Positions 56,857 to 64,000 of a stretch of DNA of 64,000 nt are shown here, piece after piece. The position numbers were made by a program, and so were the translations under genes. The stretch lies in NCBI RefSeq assembly GCF_003234655.2, contig NZ_CP126271.1, positions 3,534,001 through 3,598,000 of the forward strand. The letters are read 5' to 3'. Numbering within the stretch: position 1 is the first letter of the stretch; each line of letters starts with the position of its first letter. The notes below the pieces were generated by a model. That model worked only from the letters and a program-made list of their open reading frames with translations. It ran no database searches and was not told the origin of the DNA. The DNA comes from Curtobacterium sp. MCLR17_007. GTDB taxonomy: Bacteria > Actinomycetota > Actinomycetes > Actinomycetales > Microbacteriaceae.

Positions 56857-56944
56857 GCACCAGCGCCGCAGGCCCGGCGCACCAGCGCCACAGGCCCGGC
56901 GCACCAGCGCCACTGGCCCCGCGCACCAGCGCCGCAGGCCCGTC
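56857..56944. repeat. four tandem copies of a 22-bp unit
   Basis: Units beginning GCACCAGCGCC at 56857, 56879, 56901 and 56923, each 22 bases and 80-95 percent alike by eye. They fill the entire space between the convergent aldolase and S53 peptidase genes. No spacers, so not a CRISPR. Confidence 0.88.
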
Positions 56945-56947
56945 GCC

Positions 56948-59239
56948 TCAGCCCTTCGTGCCCGAGTGCCAGCGCCGCGCGGCCCCCTGCGTCAGCACGA
57001 GGTCACCGTCCGTCCGCATCCGGAGCTCCATCCCGGACCCACCGAACCTGCCGGTCCGCGTCGACCACCGAGCGCGGCCGACGGCGTCGTACAGCACGAC
57101 GTTCCCGTCCGCCTGCATCCGGAGCGCCGCACCCGGGCCACCGGCCACCGTGAACACCGTCCTCGTGCCGATGATGATGCGGAGCTGCCCGTCGACGCGC
57201 ACGAGCAGTCGGCGCACCCCGGTGGTGTCCCGGATCTCCTGCCCGGCGAGCAGGCTCCCCCCGGCGACCAACCGGTCCCGGGTCGCCGGCACCTGCTGCC
57301 AGAGCACCGTGCTGCCGCGCACGAGCTGCACGACGCCGAGGTCCGAGACCTGCAGGGTCGGCGCGTCACCCGCGGACGGCGAGCCCGCACTCCACAGGGT
57401 CGCTCCCGAGGTCGCCCGGAGTGCCAGCGTGCCGTCGGTCCCGACGGCCAGGGTGGCACCGGGCGAGCGGGTCGGTGTCGACCACAGCACGCCGCTGCCG
57501 CCCCACTCGACGAGCCGACCGTCGGCCTGCACGTCCAGCCAGTACAGGCCGTGCGGCGACCGGATCGAGGTGCCCGACGGCACGGCGGCAGCGGATCCCG
57601 TGATCCCGGTGGCCGTGGCACCCGCGGCGGCCGCCGATCCGGCAGGGGTCCCCGAGGCGCAGGCGCTCGCCGGCAGCAGCGCACCGAGCACCGACCACCG
57701 CGGTGTCCCGAGTCCGGTCGCCCGGTCGTGTCCCCGCGCCGCGCGGTACAGGCCACTCGTCCCCGTCGTGATGTCGCGGAACGCACCGGGGTTCGCGTAG
57801 ATCGTCTGGTGCAGGTCGCCGACGCCAGCCGTGCACCCTCGCGCGCCGAGTGCTGCGGCGAGCTGTCCGGCGACCACCGGCGCGGCGAGGCTCGTCCCGC
57901 CGCCGTACACGAACCCGTGCGCGGAACCGAGGTAGATGCCCGGTCCCTTCGCCGGGTCGGCCGTCGAGGCGATGTCCGGCACCAGGCGCTGCCGGCCCGA
58001 CACCCCGACTCCCGTCTGCCACGCCGGTCGCGCGTAGGCCGCCGAGGTGCCGCCGCCGCTCGCGCCGAGGTCGTTCCCCCACGCCGACTCCGTCGTGGAC
58101 GAGGCGGTCGTCGTCAGTGACGTCCCGCCGACCGCGACGACCGCCGGCGACGATGCCGGGTACGTCACCGAGCGGACGGCGCTCGACGGACCGGTCGGGC
58201 AGTCCGCACCGTCGTCCCCCGACGCAGCGAACACCGTGGCACCCGCCGCGACGATGCGGTCGAGCGCGTCGTCGATGGCGGCGCGGGCTCCGGCCGAGGT
58301 GAGCGACTCACACGACCCCCACGACACGCTCACCGCCGTGATGCCGGCGCGCTGGACGTCGTCGGCGATCCGGCTGTAGCTGTCGTAGATCCCCTGGAAG
58401 GAGTTCGGCGCGACGTAGACGCGCTGCCGTGCCGCGGGCGCGGTCGCGAGCAGCGCCTGCTGGTCGAGCGCCACCTCGGTCTCCCCGCCGGCGCCGTCGA
58501 ACCGGTGCACATCGGCTCCGTCGATCGCGATCTGGTCGACCGCCGGGACCGGTCGGCCGACCGCGGCGGCGTACGCCACCAGGTCGTTGCGGTCCCACCC
58601 CGAGAACTGCACGGTGGCGACGGTGGTCCCGGCCCCGGCGGTCGCGGCGGACGACGAGCCGTAGGCGCGAGCGAGGTCGGCGGGCGCGTAGCCCCCGGGC
58701 AGGGCCGAGTGCGCCGCGGCGGGTCGGGTGTCGAGCCCGAGGACGGTCGTCACGGCGTCGCCGAACGATGCGGGCAGGACCGCGTCCGCGGCCGGGTGCA
58801 TGCCGTCCCCGGTGCCGAGCAGCTGGACGCCGAACAGTGCTTCGGCACGGGCGGCGGTGCCGGTCGCCTCGAGCTCCCACGTGTCGAGGTCGGTCACCGC
58901 GAACCCGGCGGCGACGAGTGCGGTGCGGACCGCAGCCCCCCGCTGGGTTGCCGGGGCCACCGCGTCCACGGCGTCTCCGCGTTCGGCCACGCCGGCCTCG
59001 GCGGTCGTGATCGGCAGGGCACGCAGGGCCGCCTGGTCGGTCGGCCGCAACACGATCGTCAGGTCCACGGGGGTGTCGGCGGGCGTGCGCCCGTCGGTCG
59101 GGTCCGACGGCGTCGGGACGCCGGTGGACCCGAGGGCGGGCGTCGGCAGGGGATCCGCCGAGACGGGAGCGGCGATGCCGACGGCGAGGCTCGCGGCGAG
59201 TGCGGTCGCCGCGAGCAGGGCGAGGGGTCGGTACGGCAT
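56948..59239 (-). CDS. secreted S53 (sedolisin/kumamolisin) peptidase with C-terminal bulb-lectin domain
   Basis: A 763-residue exported acid serine-carboxyl peptidase. Sec signal ('LALLAATALAASLAVGIAAP', cleavage near PVSADP). The pro-kumamolisin prodomain runs to about residue 180 ('TWELEATGTAARAEALFGVQ'). Catalytic Glu and Asp are in 'GGETEVALDQQALL', oxyanion Asp in 'FAASGDDGADCPTG', and Ser in 'YGGGTSLAAPVVAGQLAAAL'; 'DITTGTSGL' and the calcium-site region near 'RATGLGTPRW' follow. From about 560 on is a bulb-type lectin-like beta-prism ('YWLDVQADGRLVEWGGSGVL', 'ALRMQADGNVVLYDAVGRAR'). ATG 59239 has GGAGTGA upstream. The 175-base gap upstream contains a TACCGT hexamer and nothing else I can name. 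Confidence 0.92.
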   Translation of the reverse strand: MPYRPLALLAATALAASLAVGIAAPVSADPLPTPALGSTGVPTPSDPTDGRTPADTPVDLTIVLRPTDQAALRALPITTAEAGVAERGDAVDAVAPATQRGAAVRTALVAAGFAVTDLDTWELEATGTAARAEALFGVQLLGTGDGMHPAADAVLPASFGDAVTTVLGLDTRPAAAHSALPGGYAPADLARAYGSSSAATAGAGTTVATVQFSGWDRNDLVAYAAAVGRPVPAVDQIAIDGADVHRFDGAGGETEVALDQQALLATAPAARQRVYVAPNSFQGIYDSYSRIADDVQRAGITAVSVSWGSCESLTSAGARAAIDDALDRIVAAGATVFAASGDDGADCPTGPSSAVRSVTYPASSPAVVAVGGTSLTTTASSTTESAWGNDLGASGGGTSAAYARPAWQTGVGVSGRQRLVPDIASTADPAKGPGIYLGSAHGFVYGGGTSLAAPVVAGQLAAALGARGCTAGVGDLHQTIYANPGAFRDITTGTSGLYRAARGHDRATGLGTPRWSVLGALLPASACASGTPAGSAAAAGATATGITGSAAAVPSGTSIRSPHGLYWLDVQADGRLVEWGGSGVLWSTPTRSPGATLAVGTDGTLALRATSGATLWSAGSPSAGDAPTLQVSDLGVVQLVRGSTVLWQQVPATRDRLVAGGSLLAGQEIRDTTGVRRLLVRVDGQLRIIIGTRTVFTVAGGPGAALRMQADGNVVLYDAVGRARWSTRTGRFGGSGMELRMRTDGDLVLTQGAARRWHSGTKG

Positions 59240-59414
59240 CGGTCACTCCATGACTCGGGACGGCGCCCGGTCCGTGGGCACCCGCGCCCGCAGCTGGACT
59301 GCGAGCCGCCAGCACGGTACCGCGCGCCGGATCGCGGCGTCCCGCCCCCGTTCGGGTCCGACTGGAGGCCCGTCCCACCGCCGCCACACCGCCCACCGTG
59401 GATCGTGGGCTGGT

Positions 59415-60797
59415 TCAGCAGAGCGGGACGTTCACGGCCAGACCGCCCATCGCGGTCTCCTTGTACTTCGTGGACATGTCGGCCCCGGTCTGCCGCATCG
59501 TCTCGACGACCTGGTCGAGGGACACGTGGTGCACGCCGTCCCCGCGCAGAGCCATGCGGGCGGCGTTGATCGCCTTGTTCGCCGCGATCGCGTTCCGTTC
59601 GATGCAGGGGATCTGCACGAGCCCTCCGATCGGGTCGCACGTCAGGCCGAGGTTGTGCTCCATGGCGATCTCCGCCGCGTTCTCGACCTGTTCCGGGGTC
59701 CCGCCGAGCACCTCGGCGAGTCCGGCAGCGGCCATCGACGCCGCGGAACCGACCTCACCCTGGCAGCCGACCTCGGCGCCCGAGATCGAGGCGCGCTCCT
59801 TGTAGATCGAACCGATCGCACCCGCGGTGAGCAGGAACCGCACGACCGCGTCGTCGCGGTCGTCGGGGCCGATCGACGGCACGTAGGTGAGCGCGTAGGC
59901 CAGGACCGCGGGGATGATGCCCGCGGCGCCGTTGGTCGGGGCCGTGACGACCCGGCCACCCGACGCGTTCTCCTCGTTGACGGCCATCGCGGTCAGGTTG
60001 ACCCACTCCATCGCGAAGAGCGGGTCGTGGTCGGGGTCGTCCCGCACCAGCTGCTCGTACCAGTTCGCGGCGCGGCGACGGACGTCGAGCCCGCCGGGCA
60101 GCGTGCCGACCCGACGGATGCTCCGGTCGACGCAGGACTCCATCACCCGGTGGATGGCGAGCAGGCCCGCACGGACGTCGTCCTCGGACCGTTCGACCCG
60201 CTCGTTCGCCAGGGCGATGCCGCTCATCGGCAGGCCGGTCCGGGCGCAGGCCGCCAGCAGTTCGGCGCCGCTCGAGAACGGGTGCGGCACGGCGTCGACC
60301 ACGGGGATGGCCGCTTCGCTCACCGCCGCGGGGGCGTCGTCGCCGTCGCGCGTGATGAACCCACCGCCCACGGAGTAGTAGGTCTCGACCGCGATCTCGG
60401 ACCCGCTCGTGTCGAACGCCCGCAGCCGCATCGCGTTCGGGTGCCGCGGCAGCATGGTGAGCGGGTGCTGGACGACGTCGCGCAGGCGGAACGGCACGGT
60501 GGTCCCGCCCGACATCCGCAGGACACCGGTGCGCTCGAGCTCGTCGAGCGCGAGCGCCATGGCGTCGGGGTCGACCGTCTCCGGCTGCTCGCCCGCCAGG
60601 CCGGCCGCGACGGCACCGAGCGTTCCGTGGCCCTGGCCGGTGGACGCCAGCGAGCCGTACAGGTCGACGCGGATCGTCGCGACGGGCAGCTCCGCGACCT
60701 GCGCGGCGAAGGCGACGGCGGCCCGCATCGGCCCCACGGTGTGCGAGCTCGACGGGCCGACACCGATGCTGAAGAGATCGAACACGGAGACCGGCAC
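59415..60797 (-). CDS. sdaA: L-serine ammonia-lyase (iron-sulfur type)
   Basis: A 460-residue single-chain L-serine dehydratase producing pyruvate and ammonia. Beta domain: '[20 protein letters not shown]' and '[20 protein letters not shown]'. Alpha domain: '[20 protein letters not shown]' with the cluster-ligating cysteines in '[17 protein letters not shown]', '[20 protein letters not shown]'. C-terminal '[21 protein letters not shown]' contains the tail cysteine (last 21 residues, split here as [13 protein letters not shown] / LAVNVPLC). Start GTG 60797: TAGGGT at 60810-60805 is 7 bases upstream. The cluster is probably 4Fe-4S. Monocistronic. Confidence 0.94.
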   Translation of the reverse strand: MPVSVFDLFSIGVGPSSSHTVGPMRAAVAFAAQVAELPVATIRVDLYGSLASTGQGHGTLGAVAAGLAGEQPETVDPDAMALALDELERTGVLRMSGGTTVPFRLRDVVQHPLTMLPRHPNAMRLRAFDTSGSEIAVETYYSVGGGFITRDGDDAPAAVSEAAIPVVDAVPHPFSSGAELLAACARTGLPMSGIALANERVERSEDDVRAGLLAIHRVMESCVDRSIRRVGTLPGGLDVRRRAANWYEQLVRDDPDHDPLFAMEWVNLTAMAVNEENASGGRVVTAPTNGAAGIIPAVLAYALTYVPSIGPDDRDDAVVRFLLTAGAIGSIYKERASISGAEVGCQGEVGSAASMAAAGLAEVLGGTPEQVENAAEIAMEHNLGLTCDPIGGLVQIPCIERNAIAANKAINAARMALRGDGVHHVSLDQVVETMRQTGADMSTKYKETAMGGLAVNVPLC

Positions 60798-60842
60798 GTC
60801 CGCCACCCTAATCCGTCCGGACGGTCGGTCCCCGATCGTCAC

Positions 60843-61037
60843 TCAGCGTCGGCGACCGCCCTGTGCGGGCATCAGGATCCAGAGGATGACGTAGGCGATC
60901 CACAGCGGGCCGGGGAACAGGCTGAGCAGCGCCCAGATGACACGGACGAGGAACCGGGACCAGCCGAGACGGTCGGCGATCCCGGCACACACGCCGGCGA
61001 GCAGACGACCGGAACGGGGACGCGTGAGTGACTTCAT
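60843..61037 (-). CDS. PspC domain-containing membrane protein
   Basis: A 64-residue protein that is essentially one PspC domain: 'RSGRLLAGVCAGIADRLGWS' and 'FLVRVIWALLSLFPGPLWIA', then 'YVILWILMP'. PspC proteins act in envelope stress sensing. Too small to carry the kinase or other domains seen in larger actinobacterial PspC proteins. ATG 61037 has TAGCGT 7 bases upstream; the TAG is the stop codon of the alcohol dehydrogenase gene, so this is a separate leaderless transcript. Confidence 0.9.
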   Translation of the reverse strand: MKSLTRPRSGRLLAGVCAGIADRLGWSRFLVRVIWALLSLFPGPLWIAYVILWILMPAQGGRRR

Positions 61038-61044
61038 GGCCCCG

Positions 61045-61050
61045 ACGCTA
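61045..61050 (-). promoter_or_regulatory. -10 box TAGCGT overlapping the oxidoreductase stop codon
   Basis: TAGCGT runs 61050-61045 on the minus strand, 7 bases before the PspC ATG. Its TAG is the stop codon of the gene at 61048-61986. Confidence 0.55.
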
Positions 61051-61986
61051 CGGGATCAGGACGATCTTGCCCCGGGTGTGCCCCTGCTCGAGCTGCTCGT
61101 AGGCGTCCTGCACGCGATCGAGCGGGTACGTGGCTGCGACGGGCACCTCGATCTCGCCGTCGGCGACCATCCGGGCGAGCGCCCCGAGGATCTCCGGGTC
61201 GGCGGTGTCGGTGCTGCCGGAGGTCTTCGCCCCGACCTCGGCCGCCGCCTCGAACGCGATGATCGTCTCGATGCGGTCCGCGGGGATGCCGAGCGCGATG
61301 CCCAGGTGGACGTACTCGGCGCCGTGCGTGTCGATCAGGGCGTCGACGCCGTTCGTCGCGAGCTCCTCGATGCGCTGCTGCAGTCCGTCGCCGTACGTCA
61401 CCGGACGGGCGCGCTTCGACGCGAGCCACTCGTGGTTGGCCTCGGACGCGACGGCGATCACGTCGATGCCCTCGTTCGTGAGCAGCTGCGTGACGAACCC
61501 GCCGACGCCGCCCGCGGCGCCGGAGACGACGACCGTCTCCCCCGGCTTCGGGTCGACGGCGCGGACGGCCGCGGCCGCCGTGGTCGCGACGACGTCCAGC
61601 CCACCGGCGACCGTCCAGTCGAGCAACCGGGGCTTCTGGACGACCTGCTCCGCCGGCACGGAGACGTACTCCGCCTGGCTCGAGCGCTCCCACGACCAGC
61701 CGATGACCTCTTCGCGCTCGTCGACGCCGTCCACGCCCTCGCCGACCGCGACGACGATCCCGGCGAAGTCGGTGCCCTGCCCGGACGGGAGCTTCGTGTC
61801 GTCGCCACCGTCGAACAGGCCCTGGCGGATCGCGGCCTCGCCCGGGTTGATGCCGGCGGCGCGGACGCGGACGAGCACGCGCCCGGGTTCGACGGCCGGC
61901 ACGGGGACGTCGGCCACGTGCAGCACGGAGCGGTCGCCCCACGCGTCGAATCGGACGGCTCGCATGGTCTCAGGAAGATCACTCAT
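61048..61986 (-). CDS. zinc-independent medium-chain NADP-dependent oxidoreductase (quinone-reductase-like)
   Basis: A 312-residue MDR-family protein. GroES-like domain 'MRAVRFDAWGDRSVLHVADV' with 'GINPGEAAIRQGLFDG'; nucleotide motif 'VVVSGAAGGVGGFVTQLL' (G-x-x-G-x-x-G). The catalytic and structural zinc cysteines of alcohol dehydrogenase are missing, so it belongs with NADPH:quinone reductases/crotonyl-type enzymes. C-terminal 'YPLDRVQDAYEQLEQGHTRG' followed by 'KIVLIP' is typical. Start ATG 61986; TACCGT lies 8 bases upstream, or 5 bases before an in-frame GTG at 61989. Confidence 0.91.
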   Translation of the reverse strand: MSDLPETMRAVRFDAWGDRSVLHVADVPVPAVEPGRVLVRVRAAGINPGEAAIRQGLFDGGDDTKLPSGQGTDFAGIVVAVGEGVDGVDEREEVIGWSWERSSQAEYVSVPAEQVVQKPRLLDWTVAGGLDVVATTAAAAVRAVDPKPGETVVVSGAAGGVGGFVTQLLTNEGIDVIAVASEANHEWLASKRARPVTYGDGLQQRIEELATNGVDALIDTHGAEYVHLGIALGIPADRIETIIAFEAAAEVGAKTSGSTDTADPEILGALARMVADGEIEVPVAATYPLDRVQDAYEQLEQGHTRGKIVLIP

Positions 61987-62065
61987 CACGCCCGACGGTA
62001 CCCCTGCTGCGGCCCGACCCCGATGTGGACCGCTCCATCGGCGTGGCCGTGGGAGACTGGCGACC

Positions 62066-62884
62066 ATGCCCATCCTCCACAAGGACATGCAGGTCTGCAT
62101 CTCGCTCGCGGCCCGACCGAGCAACATCGGCACCCGGTTCCACAACGTCCTGTACGACGAGCTGGGGCTGGACTTCATCTACAAGGCGTTCACCACGACG
62201 GACCTGGCGGGCGCCGTCACGGGCATCCGGGCACTCGGGATCCGCGGCTGCTCGGTGTCGATGCCCTTCAAGGAGGCGATCATCCCGCTGGTCGACGTCG
62301 TCGAGGACTCGGCGGCCGCTATCCAGTCCGTCAACACCGTGGTGAACGACGACGGCGTGCTCACCGCGTCGAACACCGACTACGAGGCAGTCGCCGCCCT
62401 GCTGGCCTCGCACGGCGTCGACACGTCCGCGCGCGTGCTGCTGCGCGGCTCCGGTGGGATGGCGAAGGCGGTCACCGCAGCCTTCCGCGGCGCGGGCTTC
62501 GACCACCTGACGGTCGTCGCCCGCAACGCGGACACGGGGCGGGCCCTCGCCGACCAGTACGGCTACGACTGGACGCGCACCGAGGACGAGGCCGGTGACG
62601 CCGACCTGCTCGTCAACGTCACGCCCCTCGGGATGGACGGCGACCAGGCGGAGACGCTCGCCTTCGACCAGGCTCGCATCGACGCGGCCCACACGGTCTT
62701 CGACGTGGTCGCCTTCCCCTCGGAGACCCCGCTCGTGCGCGCCGGGCGAGCGGCCGACAAGCACGTCATCACGGGTGCCGAGGTCATCGCCCTGCAGGCC
62801 GCTCGCCAGTTCGAGCGGTACACGGGCGTCGCCCTGACCGACGACCAGGTGCGGCGCGCGAGCGAGTTCAGCCGCGCTCGGTAG
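62066..62884 (+). CDS. shikimate dehydrogenase family protein
   Basis: A 272-residue protein of the AroE family (reduction of 3-dehydroshikimate with NADPH). Catalytic Lys in 'RGCSVSMPFKEAIIPLV' and Asp in 'LTASNTDYEAVAALL', plus the Rossmann motif 'VLLRGSGGMAKAVTAAFRGA' (G-S-G-G). The N-terminal substrate motif is not the canonical H-S-x-S-P but 'ARPSNIGTRFHNVLYDELGL', so substrate may differ (quinate or an aminoshikimate-like compound). ATG 62066 has GAGACT 7 bases upstream. Monocistronic. Confidence 0.87.
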   Translation: MPILHKDMQVCISLAARPSNIGTRFHNVLYDELGLDFIYKAFTTTDLAGAVTGIRALGIRGCSVSMPFKEAIIPLVDVVEDSAAAIQSVNTVVNDDGVLTASNTDYEAVAALLASHGVDTSARVLLRGSGGMAKAVTAAFRGAGFDHLTVVARNADTGRALADQYGYDWTRTEDEAGDADLLVNVTPLGMDGDQAETLAFDQARIDAAHTVFDVVAFPSETPLVRAGRAADKHVITGAEVIALQAARQFERYTGVALTDDQVRRASEFSRAR

Positions 62885-62936
62885 CCGGCCACGGTCCGGA
62901 CCGGGGGCTCGTCACCAGCTGGCACCGCGCCTCCCG

Positions 62937-63377
62937 TCAGCGGTCGGCGCGACCCGTCGCGACCCAGCCGAGCCGGCGGAGCGCCTCGCGGTTGCGGACC
63001 CAGATGAGCGGCTGCATGAGGAAGCCGGGGACGTACGTCATCGGCCCGCTGACCGCGTCCTCGACCATCGTGACCCGGCACCCGCGCGCATGCGGCTCGA
63101 CCGTCAGGGCCACGCGTGCCGCGCCGAGCGGCCAGCCCTCGGGCTGGATCACCAGGCTGCGCGGCGGGTCCCACTCCATCGAGGTGGTGACGTCGTCGAC
63201 CACGAGCGGCCACACACCGAACGAGTGGTGCAGGCGGGTGCCGACGGCCGGCCAGTCCGCCTCCTGCTTGCGCATGCGCGACGCACCCACGACCCACGTG
63301 GGGTAGAGCCAGCCGTCGCGGAGCACCGCGAAGACGGCCTCGGGCGAGCAGCGGATGATGCGGACGTTCTTCGCCAT
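62937..63377 (-). CDS. SRPBCC family protein (polyketide cyclase-like)
   Basis: A 146-residue START/SRPBCC-fold protein with a hydrophobic ligand pocket: 'NVRIIRCSPEAVFAVLRDGW', 'GASRMRKQEADWPAVGTRLH', and 'VEPHARGCRVTMVEDAV'. Ends with 'LIWVRNREALRRLG', the usual C-terminal helix. ATG 63377 has GGAGGAG 9 bases upstream, which overlaps the stop region of the preceding desaturase-like gene 5 bases away, so the two are co-transcribed. It may bind the product of that oxidoreductase. Confidence 0.88.
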   Translation of the reverse strand: MAKNVRIIRCSPEAVFAVLRDGWLYPTWVVGASRMRKQEADWPAVGTRLHHSFGVWPLVVDDVTTSMEWDPPRSLVIQPEGWPLGAARVALTVEPHARGCRVTMVEDAVSGPMTYVPGFLMQPLIWVRNREALRRLGWVATGRADR

Positions 63378-63382
63378 GGTGG

Positions 63383-64000
63383 TCACTCCTCCGGGCGCAG
63401 GTCGACGTCCTCGGACAGGCCGAACGTGTGCCGCAGGGCACTGCGCGCCGCGTGCCAGCCTGCCATGCCGTGCACACCGGGCCCGGGAGCCGCAGCTTCG
63501 GACGACAGGTACATGCCGCCGCCCATCCGCCACGGGTCGCTCGAGAGCACGGGGCGTTTGACCAGCTGCCAGAAGCTCGCGGCACCGGCGGCGATGTCTC
63601 CGCCGACGTAGTTCGGGTTGTACTCGCCCATCTGGACGGCGGTGCGGGAACTCGACGCCAGGACGGTGTCGCGGAAACCCGGGGCGAAGCGCTCGATCTG
63701 CCGGGTGACCATCTCGGTCGGGTCGACGTCGGAGCCCGCGGGCACGTGCGCGTACGCCCAGAAGACGTGCCTGCCGGCCGGCGCCCGCGACGGGTCGACG
63801 ACCGTCGGCTCCGCGCCGAGGACGTAGGGCCGGTCGGCGTGCCGCCCGCGGGCGACCGCTCCCTCGGCCTCCGCGATCTCCTGGCGGGTCCCGCCGATGT
63901 GCACGGTGCCCGCCTTCCGGAGCTCGTCGTTGGTCCACGGCACGGCGTCGGACAGCGCGAAGTCCACCTTGGCGGCGGCGTTGCCGAACCGGAACCGGCG
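63383..64000 (-). CDS. phytoene-desaturase-like FAD-dependent oxidoreductase, C-terminal part (runs off the window)
   Basis: The last 205 residues of a larger FAD-dependent amine-oxidase/phytoene-desaturase family protein. Readable parts are 'RRFRFGNAAAKVDFALSDAV', 'GTVHIGGTRQEIAEAEGAVA', 'HVFWAYAHVPAGSDVDPTE' and, at the end, 'WRMGGGMYLSSEAAAPGPGV' followed by 'HGMAGWHAARSAL', the C-terminal FAD-binding helix of this family. The N-terminal dinucleotide motif lies beyond base 64000. Frame is open to the end of the window. Not tied to a carotenoid cluster here; substrate uncertain. Confidence 0.88.
   Translation of the reverse strand, partial: RRFRFGNAAAKVDFALSDAVPWTNDELRKAGTVHIGGTRQEIAEAEGAVARGRHADRPYVLGAEPTVVDPSRAPAGRHVFWAYAHVPAGSDVDPTEMVTRQIERFAPGFRDTVLASSSRTAVQMGEYNPNYVGGDIAAGAASFWQLVKRPVLSSDPWRMGGGMYLSSEAAAPGPGVHGMAGWHAARSALRHTFGLSEDVDLRPEE

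Noticed and set aside
56857-56944. Possible CRISPR array
   Set aside because: Units are contiguous without spacers and no cas gene is nearby.

Overview
The window is very GC-rich, has short intergenic gaps and many GTG starts, and is packed with actinobacterial families (HK-LuxR fusion, MsiK-dependent-type sugar ABC genes, actinobacterial LexA box, KdpFABC-DE, S53 peptidase). Together these point to a Microbacteriaceae chromosome, most like a plant-associated Curtobacterium. I see no rRNA, tRNA, CRISPR array, prophage or insertion sequence.

Layout. 1-3.0 kb: end of an alpha/beta hydrolase, an ogt / ada-alkA alkylation-repair pair and a MOSC protein. 3.0-8.3 kb: a DJ-1/PfpI protein, a HAD phosphatase, a folE / folP2-type / RibD-like reductase operon whose FolE carries a histidine-rich tail, and an NCS2 purine permease. 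8.3-18.2 kb: small proteins including one under a perfect LexA box, a GH65 phosphorylase plus beta-phosphoglucomutase, a GNAT-methyltransferase fusion, and the formaldehyde-fixing hxlA-hxlB pair divergent from a kinase-LuxR regulator. 18.4-26.5 kb: a complete potassium-responsive kdp locus (kdpE, kdpD, kdpC, kdpB, kdpA, kdpF) with an extra membrane micropeptide ahead of kdpF and phased repeats upstream. 26.5-32.5 kb: regulators, GNAT proteins, an RlmA-like methyltransferase, an aldo/keto reductase and a toxin-antitoxin pair. 32.5-35.7 kb: a SipW signal peptidase with a TasA-like protein and a LamG protein, divergent from a MarR regulator. 35.7-45.7 kb: two tandem paralogous acidic proteins, a GH92 mannosidase, TetR/NmrA, a Ser/Thr kinase, a PAP2 phosphatase and a polA-like polymerase. 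45.7-56.9 kb: an amino-sugar locus made of two divergent operons flanking a DeoR regulator (uptake plus Gfo/Idh on one side; SIS isomerase, ROK kinase, NagA, PfkB and class II aldolase on the other). 57-64 kb: an S53 peptidase, L-serine dehydratase, PspC, an alcohol dehydrogenase, a shikimate-dehydrogenase-like protein, and SRPBCC plus carotenoid-desaturase-like genes.

Two themes run across the window. First, about 25 genes carry a -10-like hexamer (TANNNT or near) exactly 6-7 bases before the start codon, so they look leaderless; at four junctions the TAG stop codon of one gene is itself the start of the next gene's -10 box. Second, two families of dispersed palindromes (74 bp and 46 bp) sit at the 3' ends of transcription units and probably act as terminators.
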